A stretch of DNA of 64,000 nt from Diphasiastrum complanatum. Taxonomy: Eukaryota; Streptophyta; Lycopodiopsida; Lycopodiales; Lycopodiaceae. Position 1 is the first letter of the stretch; each line of letters starts with the position of its first letter. Position numbers and translations under genes: made by a program. Location of the stretch: positions 20,948,521 to 21,012,520 of the forward strand of contig CM055111.1 in assembly GCA_029204225.1 (NCBI GenBank), read 5' to 3'. This document shows, one piece after another, positions 33,100-44,089 of the stretch. The notes below the pieces were generated by a model. The model was given only the letters and a program-made list of their open reading frames with translations. It had not been told where the DNA came from and made no database searches.

Positions 33100-34213
33100 T
33101 CTCTGAGCAAGAGATTCAGAACCGAATCTCTATCTGGATTTCCGATTCCTAGATTTATTGTGTATTGGCACATTGGAAATCTTATCAACATGTGAAAAGA
33201 CAAATAGATTTGAGGATGCAGAAGGGGAGAAAAACTGTGAATTCCTTGTGGAGGTTGCTTTTGGTTGGACATTGTAGCAGATGACAGAATATCGATTTCA
33301 CTTTCTTCCTACAAGGACTCATTTCATATTAGTGTCTTTTTGCATTATGGAGCTGGTGAATTGCATGGTAATGTAGAAGTTTGCAAGAAAATTCTCAAGT
33401 GAGCAGCAGGTTGAGCGGTTGGGTGCTACGGTGCTCATGTTGTGCTGTCGTGAGGATCTATCGGTAATCATAACTGACGTGGTGGGCAGGTAGGATCTCA
33501 TTTGGTTGTTTTGGGCAGTCTTTGAAACTGTGTTTCCTGACACAATCAGAACACTCGATGTGGTACCTGGTCTTGACTGGACAATCAGCCATGAGGTGGC
33601 CGGTTTCACCACAGATGAAACATCTGTTGTTCAATGGCCCTTGCGTAATGGCATAGACATCTTGTATGGCTAGTGATTATGGAATTTCAGGTGGATATTC
33701 ATGATAAGTCAAAGAATGTCCATATTTTGATGGTTGTTCTTCATATTGTTGGATTGTATGTGCTTGGATAGGCTGATATGAAAGACAAGCATCAGCAGGA
33801 TGCGTAGTCCGGCAATGTGGGCACCATATTGGTTTTCGTCTATAAGGTACCTGTGCAGGATTTGGCTAACCAATCATACTGCGTTGGATAGACTTCAGGA
33901 CATTTTGAAACTTATCTATGAGTTTCTCCATTTGCAGTTGGTGTTGCATATTAAGCAACTCCAACTGGGACTTCCAAAGCTGATTTTGGATATCCTCGAT
34001 CAGCTTCGAATTATGGACAAGAGAACATGGTGCTTTCTTTCCCTGGATTTGTCAACATTTGATCCGTCATCTTTCTCCTTGATGGCATCAAACATAGCTA
34101 ACTTTAGGCTTGTATATTCATCATTGGATTTAAGCTCATGTCTGATCCATCTTGGAAGGCCGACTAAAAACCAGATGATGAGCATCTGTTCAGAGGGCTG
34201 TTCTTGTATCTGA
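33100..34213 (-). pseudogene. Gypsy gag with zinc knuckle (element D)
   Basis: Nucleocapsid and capsid remnants on the minus strand. A capsid segment (34,185-34,000) has IIWFLVGLPRWIRHELKSND, a gag-core signature. WCPHCRTTHPADAC follows near 33,820, then the classical CCHC knuckle CFICGETGHLMADC near 33,610 and a further Cys/His pair ECSDCVRKHSFKDC. Stops occur after PPEIP and YDYR. LTR, PBS and leader minisatellite lie upstream in the right order (35,420 to 34,230). The pol expected downstream is absent. After about 33,100 unrelated sequence begins. Confidence 0.8.
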
Positions 34214-34229
34214 GAAGATGGTGGTCAGT

Positions 34230-34560
34230 CGAAATTGCAATCAGAAATCTCGGTCAAAATTGCAATCAAAACGTGGATTCGGTACGGTCGAGATGGTGAG
34301 CAATCCCTACGGTCGAGATGGTGAACAACTCTTTCGGTTGAAGTAATGACTAGTTCCTTCGGTAGAGATCGGACGCAAAGTCTTCGGTCAAGATCTAACA
34401 GATGTCTTTGACAAAGTCTTTGGTCAAGATCTGACAGATGTCTTCAGTCGAGATCTGACGCAAAGTCTTCGGTCGAGATGCCAATGGAAGCCTTCGATCG
34501 AGATTTCAGAAATGGCATCATCGAGATCTCAAATTCTTTTTTTGTTTTTGTTTAGCACCT
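34230..34560. repeat. Leader minisatellite of element D, about 24-bp units
   Basis: The core 'cttcggtcgagatctgac' (plus strand) recurs about 11-13 times at about 24-27 bp spacing between PBS and gag. Its complement, 'tctcgaccgaag', is the core of the array at 18,017-18,327 in the other element of this family. The two arrays are clearly related but have diverged in spacer and copy number. Confidence 0.85.
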
Positions 34561-34849
34561 GCATCGGTCAAGATGGTAAGGAAGGGAGGCTTGGCTGAGA
34601 TGGGAGAGAAGGCGCTCAGCCGAGACGGGAGAGAAGGCGCTCGGTTGAGACGTGACGGAGGGAAGTGCAGAAGATGGGTAAACTGTGGGTAGAGGAGGCT
34701 GTAGAATGAACTGAGGTTGTATGTAGGACATGTGGAGGGTGGTTGCAGGTCATTTTGGGCTATGAACAGATCTTGAAATGTGTCACGTTTCTTGGATGGA
34801 TCTAATCAGGGGTAGTGTTGCAGCATTGATCATTTCAGAATGTGAGTGG

Positions 34850-34869
34850 GCAAGCGGCAACGGGCAAAA
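34850..34869 (-). promoter_or_regulatory. Primer-binding site of element D (degenerate tRNA-Asp type)
   Basis: The minus strand 'ttttgcccgttgccgcttgc' follows the LTR end directly. It retains the CGTTGCCG core of the TGGCGCCGTTGCCGGGG site. Confidence 0.5.
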
Positions 34870-35420
34870 TGTTTACAAATTCTGGCTCTTCAGAATCTGT
34901 TGGCTTTAAGTTGTTCTTTCAGAATAGTTTTTAAACAGTTTTTGCCTGTTACAAGGCTCATTTGGGCATTTATTGAATGTTTTCTTGTTTGTTACAATGC
35001 CCAAGTCAGGCAGAAACAGACTGATTAACATTGTAGTATTTGTCCTGCTTGTCAGAGGACACTCAGGTTGGTCACTCTTGCACTTAAGCACATGCATAAA
35101 CGACCAAAATCAGTCAAGCATGCAAGCCAAAAACGTTCAACCATAAAATCAGCATATGAAACCATTGAACAATGACTGAAATCCTACTCTACTGCTGCAA
35201 AAACGAGTTACAATCAGATCCTAAACATTCTACACTTGCATAAATTCACAAAACTGAAACAAGAAGCTAATCTACAACATTTTAGCAGTCCAAGAATCAA
35301 GAAACCAACAAGTCTTTTGATTCTTGGATAGCCCAAGAACATCAAGAACTATAATGTTGGAGGTTATGCAAGATTTGTGCCACACTTCTAGCCTATTTAG
35401 TTTACCTGAATGTTGATTCC
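34870..35420 (-). mobile_element. Element D 5' LTR (5'-truncated)
   Basis: Nearly the same sequence as 29,989-30,535 in the same orientation (for example 'gtccaagaatcaagaaacca'). It ends abruptly at 35,420, where the copia C LTR starts, so copia C insertion or a later deletion removed its upstream half. Confidence 0.9.
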
Positions 35421-35568
35421 GTTGTTCACTCAGGCAACCCATGCATGACCCAGGTTGCTGTTGGCGGGAAGCATGTCCCGTCGACTTGCCTCGTGGCGAG
35501 GCCAACTGATACTTATCCACTGGTAGGTTCCATAGTATAGTAACACAGTGATTCTACTTTAATTCTAA
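35421..35568 (-). mobile_element. Copia C 3' LTR (3'-truncated)
   Basis: Matches the first 148 bp of the LTR at 53,141-53,406 (landmark 'gtcgacttgcctcgtgg'). On the minus strand a polypurine tract 'aagggagaga' (35,570-35,579) precedes its start TTAGAATT. The U5 half is missing at the junction with element D. Confidence 0.9.
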
Positions 35569-35599
35569 CTCTCTCCCTTAAAGTAGAGTCTACTTTTTA

Positions 35600-38500
35600 T
35601 ACAGTCATATACATAGCTTTAAAGTCAACAAACTTTAAGTACAAAAAGCTTTGATCTAAACTTAGCAAACTTTTCTCCAATAAGTGGCTTAATGAAAATG
35701 TCAGCTAGTTGTTCTTCTGTGCTACAATGAACAACATGAATTTCACGACTCAACAGCCTCTCATGTATAAAGTGATACTGAATCTCAATGTGTTTAGTTC
35801 TCGCATGGAACACTGGATTCTTTGCTAGCTGAATGCCACTCTAACTGTCGCTATGTAAAGTCGTGGGATTTTTCTGCTTCATGCCAATTTCTTCCAAGAT
35901 TTGTCTCAACCATATAGCTTCCTGTGCTGCACTACACATTGCCTTATACTCTGCTTCTGTGGTGGAAAGAGCAATTGTACTTTGCTTCTTACTAGACCAG
36001 GAAAAGCAACTACCACAAAACTGGAATACATACCCTGTGGTGGATCTACGATCATCATAGTCACCTCCCCAATCCGCATCCACATAGCCACACAACTAAG
36101 GTAAACCATCATGCTTTCTGTAAATCAAGCCATACTCTGAAGTGCCTTTCACATAACGCAAAATGCGTTTAGCTACCTTCCAATGCATTTTCGTAGGTGC
36201 TGTCATAAACTGACTTACAATGCCAACATCATAACATATATTTGGTCTAGTCGTGGTAAGGTAAATCAAGCTCCCTACTAACTGTCTATATAGCGTAGCA
36301 TCAAATGACTATGACTCATCAAGCTTAGAAAGCTTTTAACCTAGTTCAATAGGAGTGTTTACTGGTTTGCAATCCTGCAACCTAAACCTGTGCAACAACT
36401 CTTTGACATACTTCGCCTGTGTTAAACCCACTTTATGTCCTTTTTGCCACACTTATACTCCAAGGTAGTAATGCATCAGGCTGAGATCTTTCATCTCGAA
36501 TTGTTCCATGAGGTCTTTCTTGATCATGTCTATCATCTCTTGATTATTTCTCGTAATAATCAAGTTATCAACATAAAGAGCAATCAAAGCAACCATACCA
36601 TCAAAGCATAAGACATATAGATTTGGATCAGAATGTGTTCTCACCATCTCCTTTGAACAAAAGTAGGCATCAATCTTGCTATACCGCGCACGTGGTGCTT
36701 GTTTAAGACCATAAAGTGCTTTCTTCAAGCGACATACTTTATTTTCCTATCCCTTCGCTACAAAGCCTTCAGGTTGATCCATGAACACTTCTTCTTCTAA
36801 CTCACCATTTAGAAAAGCAGATTTCACATCCATCTGATGCAAAGGCCAACCAAAATGTGAAGCTAAAGCAACCAATAGGCGTAGAGTATTCCACTTACAA
36901 ACCGGCACAAAGGTCTCCTCATAGTCGATGCCTTTACTTTGTGCATACCCTTTGATCACCAATCTTGCCTTGTGCTTTGCTATACTTCCATCTGCATGGT
37001 ACTTAGTCCTGTATACCCATTTGCAACCAATGGGTTTCTTGCCAACTGGTGGTTCTACTAAGTCCCATGTGCTATGTTTAGCAATTGACTCCATCTCCTC
37101 TCCCATGGCCTTGACCCAAATGCCATCATCCTTCGTTTCACCATAAGTTGAAGGTTCTTTGCTTTGAATAATGCTAGATAAGAGAGCATAATTTGCTTCA
37201 TACCTTTCAGGTAGTGTCTTCTCTCTTGTTGATCTTCGTAGCTCTCCCTGGCTAGACGATCCTGAAAAGTCATCTATGTCGTGGCTCTCCAACAATCTCT
37301 CAAACCACTTAGGGAGCTTCCTGTCAGGTGATCGGCTTCCTAGTGAAAATGTATCCCACGGTACATCCTTCTCCTTGAATTTGTCACCTACAACTTCAAT
37401 CCTTCTTGCACCAAAAGGTTTGTCCCTACCTCTCCAACCTGTCTCTTGAGGTTGAGTAGTAGTATCTTGAGATGTATCCTCATGTTCATCACTCGGAAGG
37501 TCAATGAATGGATCATCCATCATCTGGTGGTATCCTTACTATACCATCTTTTCCACTGGATGTGTCTATCTTCTCAGCATCCTCGTCTTCATACATCTTG
37601 GATTCATCAAAGATAACATCACGGTTTATATGGATTTTGTTTTCCACTGGATCAAAACATCTATAGCCCTTCACACGATCATTATATCCTAGGAATATGC
37701 ACTTGATAGCTTTTACATCAAGTTTACGTCTCTCTTCCTTAGAATTGTGTACAAAGGCCTTACATCCAAAGATTCGCAAGTGGTTCACCTTTGGCTTCTT
37801 CTTCGTGAATGCTTCCTTAGGTGTTATCTTTGGTATGGCAATGGTAGGACTTCTATTTTGAAGACAGACTGCCGTACTGCATGCTTCTGACCAAAAATCT
37901 TTTGGCAGTTTCATCTCAGCTAGCATAGATCTGGCTCTTTCCACAATCATACGATTCTTGCGCTCAACTACACCATTGAGAGCAGGAGTATGAGCTTGTG
38001 TAAATTGTCTTTTGATCCCACATTGATCACAAAGATCATTGAAGTCATTAGACTTGTACTCACCTCCACTATCTGATCTTAGGACTTTGATCTTCCTACC
38101 TATCTGATTTTTGACCAATGCTTTGAAGCTCTTGAAGTTATCAAATGCATCTGATTTCTTCTTCAAGAAGTAGATCCACGTCTTACGTGACATATCATCA
38201 ATAAAGGTCATGAAATAGAAGGCTTTACCTAAGGACATGGTCCTCATAGGCCCGCATAAGTCTGTGTGGATTAAATCCAGGATGTTCTTTGCTCTTGCAA
38301 CACCCCCTTTATTGAACTTCTCTCAACGCTGCTTCCCATATACACAGGATTCGCACATCGATTTCAAGTGATCTTCTATGGTAGGCAATCCTGTTACCAT
38401 CTCCAATTTTCTCATCAAGCTGAGGCTTCCCAAGTTCAAGTGACCAAGCCTCTTATGCCACAACTCAGTTTGCGATGGAATGGACAATACAAGTCCATGT

Positions 38501-38834
38501 TGCCCCTTTAATTGTAGCATTCAACCTGTACAATTTTGTATTGGGCTCTCTTACTCCATCCGCAATAACTTTGAACTTTTGGTTCACATCCTTCACAAAG
38601 AAACGATCATGGGAGAATTATACTTTCAACTTTTAATTGATAATGACTCCAACAAAAAGTAGATTTTTCTTCAAACCTAGTACGTAAAGTACCTCCCTGA
38701 TCATCCTGCTTTTGCCATCAGGTAGTTGGATTGAAACGATGCCTATCCCCTTGATCTTGCACACCTCACCATTTGCTTGTGAAACAGATGTTCCGTTATC
38801 CAACACTTTCAAGCTATTGAATGCTATGAGGTTA
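35600..38834 (-). pseudogene. Ty1/copia pol of copia C (protease end to RNase H)
   Basis: Minus order: protease C-terminal half (38,834-38,633, FNSLKVLDNGTSVSQA, MIREVLYVLGLKKNLLF); GAG-pre-integrase/H2C2 (38,520-38,323, ELWHKRLGHLNLGSLSLMRK, CESCVYGKQ); integrase core (38,247-37,513, MTFIDDMSRKTWIYFLKKK, VLRSDSGGEYKSNDF, TPALNGVVERKNRMIVERAR, LRIFGCKAFVHN); RT (37,523-36,453, WVYRTKYHADGSIAKHKARL, QMDVKSAFLNGELEEEVFM, ALYVDNLII with YVDN replacing YVDD); RNase H (36,095-35,625, [57 protein letters not shown]). Frames break at about 38,320, 37,520, 36,740, 36,450 and 35,840. The upstream half of the element lies 12 kb away at 50,867-53,406. Confidence 0.93.
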
Positions 38835-39596
38835 AGTGCTAATCTTGACAAACCGTTTTGGGATCAAGCTTTGTTGTGTGCCAATTTCTTGTGCAATAGG
38901 TGGCCGAGTGCTATTTTGGACGGAGGGACACCTTTTGAGATGCTATTCAAGAGGAGGCCGAGTGTCAACTTTCTAAGAACCTTTGGATGCACATGCTATG
39001 TCAACATTACTCTTCATGATAGGACCAAGGAGGAACCATCTTGAAGAAGAGGTATTTTTGTTGGATATAGTGAGGTGAGTAAAGCCTACAAGGTTTACAT
39101 TCCTTCTACTAACAAAGTGATTGTTGGTAGAGATGTCATTTTTGATGAGGGGAACATTCCAAAGGTGTCTTCCAATATGATTGATGGTAGAGTGGATGGA
39201 TCTAACATTCTTGATGTTGATGAGAAGGATGTTACTTTGGATGGTGGTGATGATGGACCTTCATCAAGTCAAAAGCCAAGGAGAACATCAAGAGAAAGAC
39301 AAGTACCTTCAAGGCTCACTTATGATAAAAAGGGTAAGCAAGTAGTTTCTGGAATTTATGTTGCTTTCCTAACCTCTTTGGATGATCCTACAAGTGTAGA
39401 TCAAGCAAGGAAAGAAGAGGAGTGGATCCAAGCAATGGATCTTGAGTATCGATCTCTTATGAAGAGTGAAACATCTTTTGGAGGATTTTCTTGTGTACAT
39501 GGAGCTATGCAAGTGGACAGATGTTATCTTGCTGTAAAATCAGGTAATGGATCTGGAAAACAAAGTGTGTTCAATGACTTTGATGGTCAAGTTTAA
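38826..39596 (+). pseudogene. Ty1/copia integrase C-terminal fragment (second element, plus)
   Basis: Plus frame: NLDKPFWDQALLCANFLCNR, TPFEMLFKRRPSVNFLRTFG, then FVGYSEVSKAYKVYIPSTNK, VIVGRDVIFDEG, a Ser/Arg linker (RRTSRERQVPSRL) and the RT start EWIQAMDLEYRSLMKSET. It is inserted tail to tail against copia C pol, starting within a few bases of where copia C's protease frame breaks. RT proper is missing. From about 39,480 the frame enters unrelated sequence. Confidence 0.88.
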
Positions 39597-39599
39597 GAT

Positions 39600-40240
39600 C
39601 AAGAGGTTAATCTCAAAGTGCTTCAACTAGTCAAAAGGGAAGTTGGCAATTTGGAGCTAGTCAAGAGCATCAAAGGAGAGGTAATTGGCAAAGATGTTAT
39701 AGATCTGTTTTTGCAGCATATTGAAGACTCAAGTAAGGTCAAAGGAGTAGCAAGTAAGTGTTGTTCAAGTCTACTTTATTTGTTCTATCTCATGTCTGAG
39801 CATTTTCATGTGGATGTGTGCAAATTGTCAAGATATGGTGAAGCTATTGGAGGCTCATTATGTCACTAATGCATGGTCAAGTCATCAAGGTATGATGGCA
39901 TCTTATTGCAAGATGGAGATGGAAGCTCAATCATGGAGTATCATGGTGGATACATGGCAACAAAGGACAAAGAAGGAGGAGACATGCAAGCAAAAGTTGA
40001 TCACTCACATTTATTGTTTGTTTGCTATATTTTTCTAGAGAGTTCAGAGTTGGAAGCATGGTGGAATCATTTCATTTACATTCTAATTGATTCTTCATGT
40101 TCTAGTCACATTTTTACAAGTAAAATTGATGTAAGAAATAGTGAAGCATCCCAAGTGGACACTATTCTCTATATCAACTATGGTTGTTTCTATTTTGAGC
40201 ATTACATGATCATCGAAAGGAGATCTATTCTTAGAAAGAA
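39600..40240 (+). other. Unassigned segment with open frames
   Basis: Plus frames (for example 39,618-39,869, EVIGKDVIDLFLQHIEDSSK) replace the RT of the surrounding copia fragment. No motif is recognised. It could be filler DNA or a very decayed RT. Confidence 0.3.
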
Positions 40241-40384
40241 GATCATTCTTATGATGGATCAAAGTTCTATTGTCGAAAACTATGCTAGGAGCAAGCATAT
40301 TGAGATACAATATCACTTTGTGAGGGAGCAAGTCATTGCAAAGGAGGTGGAGCTGATATCTTTACCAAAGCATTGGGAAAGGGT
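40241..40384 (+). pseudogene. Copia RNase H C-terminal scrap
   Basis: ARSKHIEIQYHFVREQVIAK with a decayed 'DIFTKAL' counterpart. It is the same strand as the integrase fragment at 38.8 kb and cut at about 40,385 by a gypsy LTR. Confidence 0.8.
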
Positions 40385-40387
40385 TAG

Positions 40388-40871
40388 TAACGAAGATAAT
40401 TGTTTCTAACATATTTGTGTACTGCTTGAGTTCTTTAACCATGACCAAACTTTAGTTGTTAAGGACTTCTGTCTAGAACACATGAGGTAATGAATAAGAT
40501 TAACTTTTTGTCTGTTCGTACATGTCTGCATCGAACATATTAGAGATCCTTGTTGACAACTTAATTAGTCAGAGTGCATTTCATTCGAGTTATTCTGATA
40601 TCATTTTACATACAGAACGCTTTATCTTCGGTTTGGTAGAGGAAGGCTATTGTTTAGCATTTATTACCTGTATTCAACTTTTCTAAAAGTGGTATTAGCT
40701 ACTTACAAAATGTCTGTTGACAACTAGATTTTCTTTCGACTCTATTTCATTCGAAATAAGTCAATAATGTATCAACTTAACAACTTTTAAAAGCTATGTT
40801 CTTGGGGAATGATCTAAATAGTACATAAGTATAGCAATTTGGTGTTGGTATATTATGACATATGCCAATTT
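40388..40871 (+). mobile_element. Gypsy 5' LTR (U5 half) of the 40-46 kb element
   Basis: Matches the LTRs at 27,405-27,508 and 7,799-8,100 (inverted): 'gttagtaacgaagataattg', 'acaaaatgtctgttgacaac'. U3, TATA and R are cut off at 40,387. It ends just before the primer-binding site at 40,873. Confidence 0.85.
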
Positions 40872-40872
40872 T

Positions 40873-40890
40873 TGGTGCCGTTGACGGGGA
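40873..40890 (+). promoter_or_regulatory. Primer-binding site, tRNA-Asp type
   Basis: 'tggtgccgttgacgggga' differs at two positions from TGGCGCCGTTGCCGGGGA. It lies between the LTR remnant and gag. Confidence 0.8.
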
Positions 40891-40941
40891 TAGTCAGATA
40901 AAGTTGATGCAAACTGACAACTCCATCTCCATCTCCATTGT

Positions 40942-42335
40942 ATGTCAGATAGAGTTGCTCGACTAGGAAGATATCGGAGACTTCGAGAAGAATTTTTTAA
41001 AAGACTTCAAAAATCTTTTCAAAGAGAAGAATCACCTTTTCTAAATTTGAATCTTGAAAAACTATTTAGAAATCTGCTTCCTGAAGCTTCTACTACAGCT
41101 GAACCAGGTTCTGAAGTCATTAATCCAGAACCAGATCCTGATCCTAATCTTGGGTCGGAGCCTGAACTAGAATCGAGTATGGAAAGTCTTGTTCCATGTT
41201 TCACGTCAATCTCAAAGATCAAATATGATTATTTAAAAGGGACGTCTTCAGATGATGCTAACATTTATGTTTCGCAGTTCGAGTCAATTGCTAACTTGAA
41301 TAATGAAGGTGCTGATGCAGACAAGCTGCGAATTTTTTCAGGTCTTATGAGAAAGCAAGCAAGCATATGGTACAGTCAAGTTGAACCAGGACGTGTTGCC
41401 ACCTGGTTACTGCTAAAAGATGCGTTTCTAGACCAGTTCAGAGAAATTGGTTATTTGTCCAGAATCCTAGGACGACTTAATAATGTCCAAAGAAAAAAAA
41501 GAATCGTTTTGAAGGTACACACGAAAAGTAAGAAATCTGATTGGAAAACTAACTAGTATATACCCTGTCGCAATGCAGATTGAGTGGTTTTTGATAGCTT
41601 TACCACCAAAAATTGATCGATACTGTAGACAAGGAGATACAACTTCTTTATTAGCAGTCATAGTGAGTGTTGTGAATTATGAGACTTCCAAGTTAGCACG
41701 TAAAAGATGTTCTACCAGACGAACTCAAAAGTCTAAGCATGACTTCAACAACAGTGAAGATGAATCTAAATCTGAATCTAGTTCAAGTTCTTCCACTTTC
41801 AATTTTGATTCTAGTGACTCATCAGACACAGACATTGATGACACCGACTGAAGAAAGAAACGAAAGTCCAAACGAAAAGAAGAGGGTAAAAACTATGAGG
41901 ATAAGTCTTTGACCTCTGAAGTTGAAAAGCTTTGGAAAAGTAACATGGCTGATCTCAACAAGAAGTTCAACGATCTGAAAGTTCAAATTTCAGAAGTTGC
42001 AAACAAAAGGCCGAAAGCTTCTTCTTCGAATTCAGGACTATGGTGTACGAAATGCAGTACATCTGGACATTCTAAAGAAGAGTGTAGAGCTGTGAACATA
42101 AAGTATGTTGAAGATCCTTCTCAGGAAGTATTGTTTATATTTCAAGATGATGCATCTACTAATTATGATTAGGGTTCCGCAACACCATTTCAACAAGGCA
42201 AACCTAAGTTTGCACCAAAGCGACACAACCCACCAGAATTTGTCGGTTCTACTAGTTTGAATAAACCTCTTTCGGAAAACTGTTATAACTGTGGTGAATG
42301 AGGACACTTTTCGCCAAATTGTCCACATCCGCAAA
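40942..42335 (+). pseudogene. Ty3/gypsy gag (40-46 kb element)
   Basis: The ATG at 40,942 (MSDRVARLGRYRRLREEFF) follows the PBS by 52 bp. Capsid core: VSQFESIANLNNEGADADKL, SGLMRKQASIWYSQ, WLLLKDAFLDQFREIG. A Lys/Ser-rich region (41,573-41,851) and a helical segment follow, then knuckles: CTKCSTSGHSKEEC (42,049) and CYNCGE-stop-GHFSPNC (42,287). The frame breaks at about 41,556, 41,850 and 42,171. Confidence 0.9.
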
Positions 42336-42337
42336 AA

Positions 42338-44042
42338 TTGATCGGCTTTATACGTTTGTGTTCAAACTGCAAAGAACCAGGCTTTAAGTATCCGGATTGT
42401 CTACAATCGTTAAAGCCGCGTCCAAAGTATCAGTATGTTGTTACACCTACTGCTACTACTGATACAACATTAAAATTTTTGGCTGATGCTATTGTGCAGA
42501 AGGTTGATGTCATTGAAGCAAAACAATCAAAGACAGTTGACCATTCTTGGTTGAGTGATGTCGAAAAGTTATTCAAGGTAACTACGAGAAGCAAAATTTT
42601 CTCAAAACCTGATACAAAAATACCTTCAAAGAAACGAAAGAAGTCCTCGAAGAAGAAAACATCGAACAAGGCAATAGCAAAAGAAGATCTTAAAGCTGAT
42701 CCTAATTACGATCGTGATGTAGCTAAGTTATTCTCAAAGGATATTTTTGCAAAAGTGAAAGAAATTATCAATTCTGAGATACAAATAGCTGCTATAGAAA
42801 AGAAAGTTACCTTTGAGAAAGGGGATGTAGAAATCACGAAGACAAAACTTCCGGAGGCTATTATCGACAAACTTATCTCAAAAGCGAAGATGAAAGCCTA
42901 TGACATTGTCATGGATATTGGTTCTCTTTGTCCTAATATTACTTTTGAGCAATTATTGGCTGACAATAATTATTATCGTAAGCAGTTGAAAAGTCTTTCT
43001 TTTTCTAAGAAGAAGAAACCAATTTCTTTGTCAGATGTTGGCATAATGTCCACTGATCTGGGAGATCTTGGCGCACCAAAGGTCGACGTTACAATTGCTG
43101 GATGTTTAATTGAAAAAGTGCCGATTGATTCAGGTTCTAGTGTTAATATAATAACTGAAGACACCGCTCATGCCTTGGGATTGACGGATATTCAACCAAC
43201 CCAAAGAAATATCAAATTGGCTGATTCGACATGAAGAAAGCCTATTGGTGAATTGAAGGACGTAACAATGTATATACAATCCAAGCCTTTTACGAAGAAT
43301 TTTATTGTCATCAAACCACTTGGTTTGTCATCATATTCTGTTTTAATCGGACGACCTTGGCTTTATCAAGCTAATGCAAGTGTACACTGGAAGTCTAGAG
43401 AACTGAGATTCCAGTCTGGTGAGAAAAGAAATCATGGTAACCAGAAGAACATATTATTACCTGGAACCATGATAGATATGAAGGTGAGACTCCTGTGAGT
43501 GACACTAGTTTCACTTCAAAAGATTCTTCTTATGATCTTAATATATTCTCTAAAGAATCAGATATTGATGTAAATTATTTCGAATGCTACGAGAATAATG
43601 ACTCATCGGAGGACAAAGAAAAATTCTTCGAGGTTTGCAATGCAGTTCTTGATATCAGTAAATCAGAAGCGGCAGATCATAACTCTAAAAATTCTGATGC
43701 AGATGATGAATTTGAAGAATTTGATCAAGAATTTGGTAAAAAGGACAGGCCGACAACAAGAATAAATTTATGGAGTCAGCCATACATGAGATTCATGGCC
43801 ATACCCAGGCCAGCATAACAAAAGGTATAATTTTGCTCAATTCTACAGAGCTTATTGAACTTGCACCTGGAAGATTTGTGCATGTTTCAAAGTCCCTTGG
43901 AGAGACTGAATTAGCAGAATTTACTGAACTATTGAAAGAGTACCAGAATGTATTTTCATGGTCACTCGAAGATTTGAAAGGGATATCTCCAAAATTTGGT
44001 GAGCATCGCGTTGATCTTAAGGAAGACACAGTTTCTATCTGA
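42338..44042 (+). pseudogene. Gypsy nucleocapsid tail, protease and linker
   Basis: Frame 42,338-43,234 starts with a third knuckle-like CSNCKEPGFKYPDC, runs through a Lys-rich spacer and reaches the aspartic protease at about 43,110: EKVPIDSGSSVNIITED, with D-S-G intact. The protease continues after a TGA (43,232) with SYSVLIGRPWLYQANASVHW (43,329). An acidic linker (43,495-43,818) and the pre-RT segment ELAPGRFVHVSKSLGETELA, EYQNVFSWSLEDLKGI complete it. Stops at about 43,233, 43,498 and 43,818. Confidence 0.88.
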
Positions 44043-44089
44043 TAGAGACAATATCGTCTTAATCCAAAGTACTCTCTAATGGTGAAAGA

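Noticed and set aside
35600-38834. Copia C pol considered as a functional gene
   Set aside because: At least five frame breaks, YVDN in RT and a split protease.
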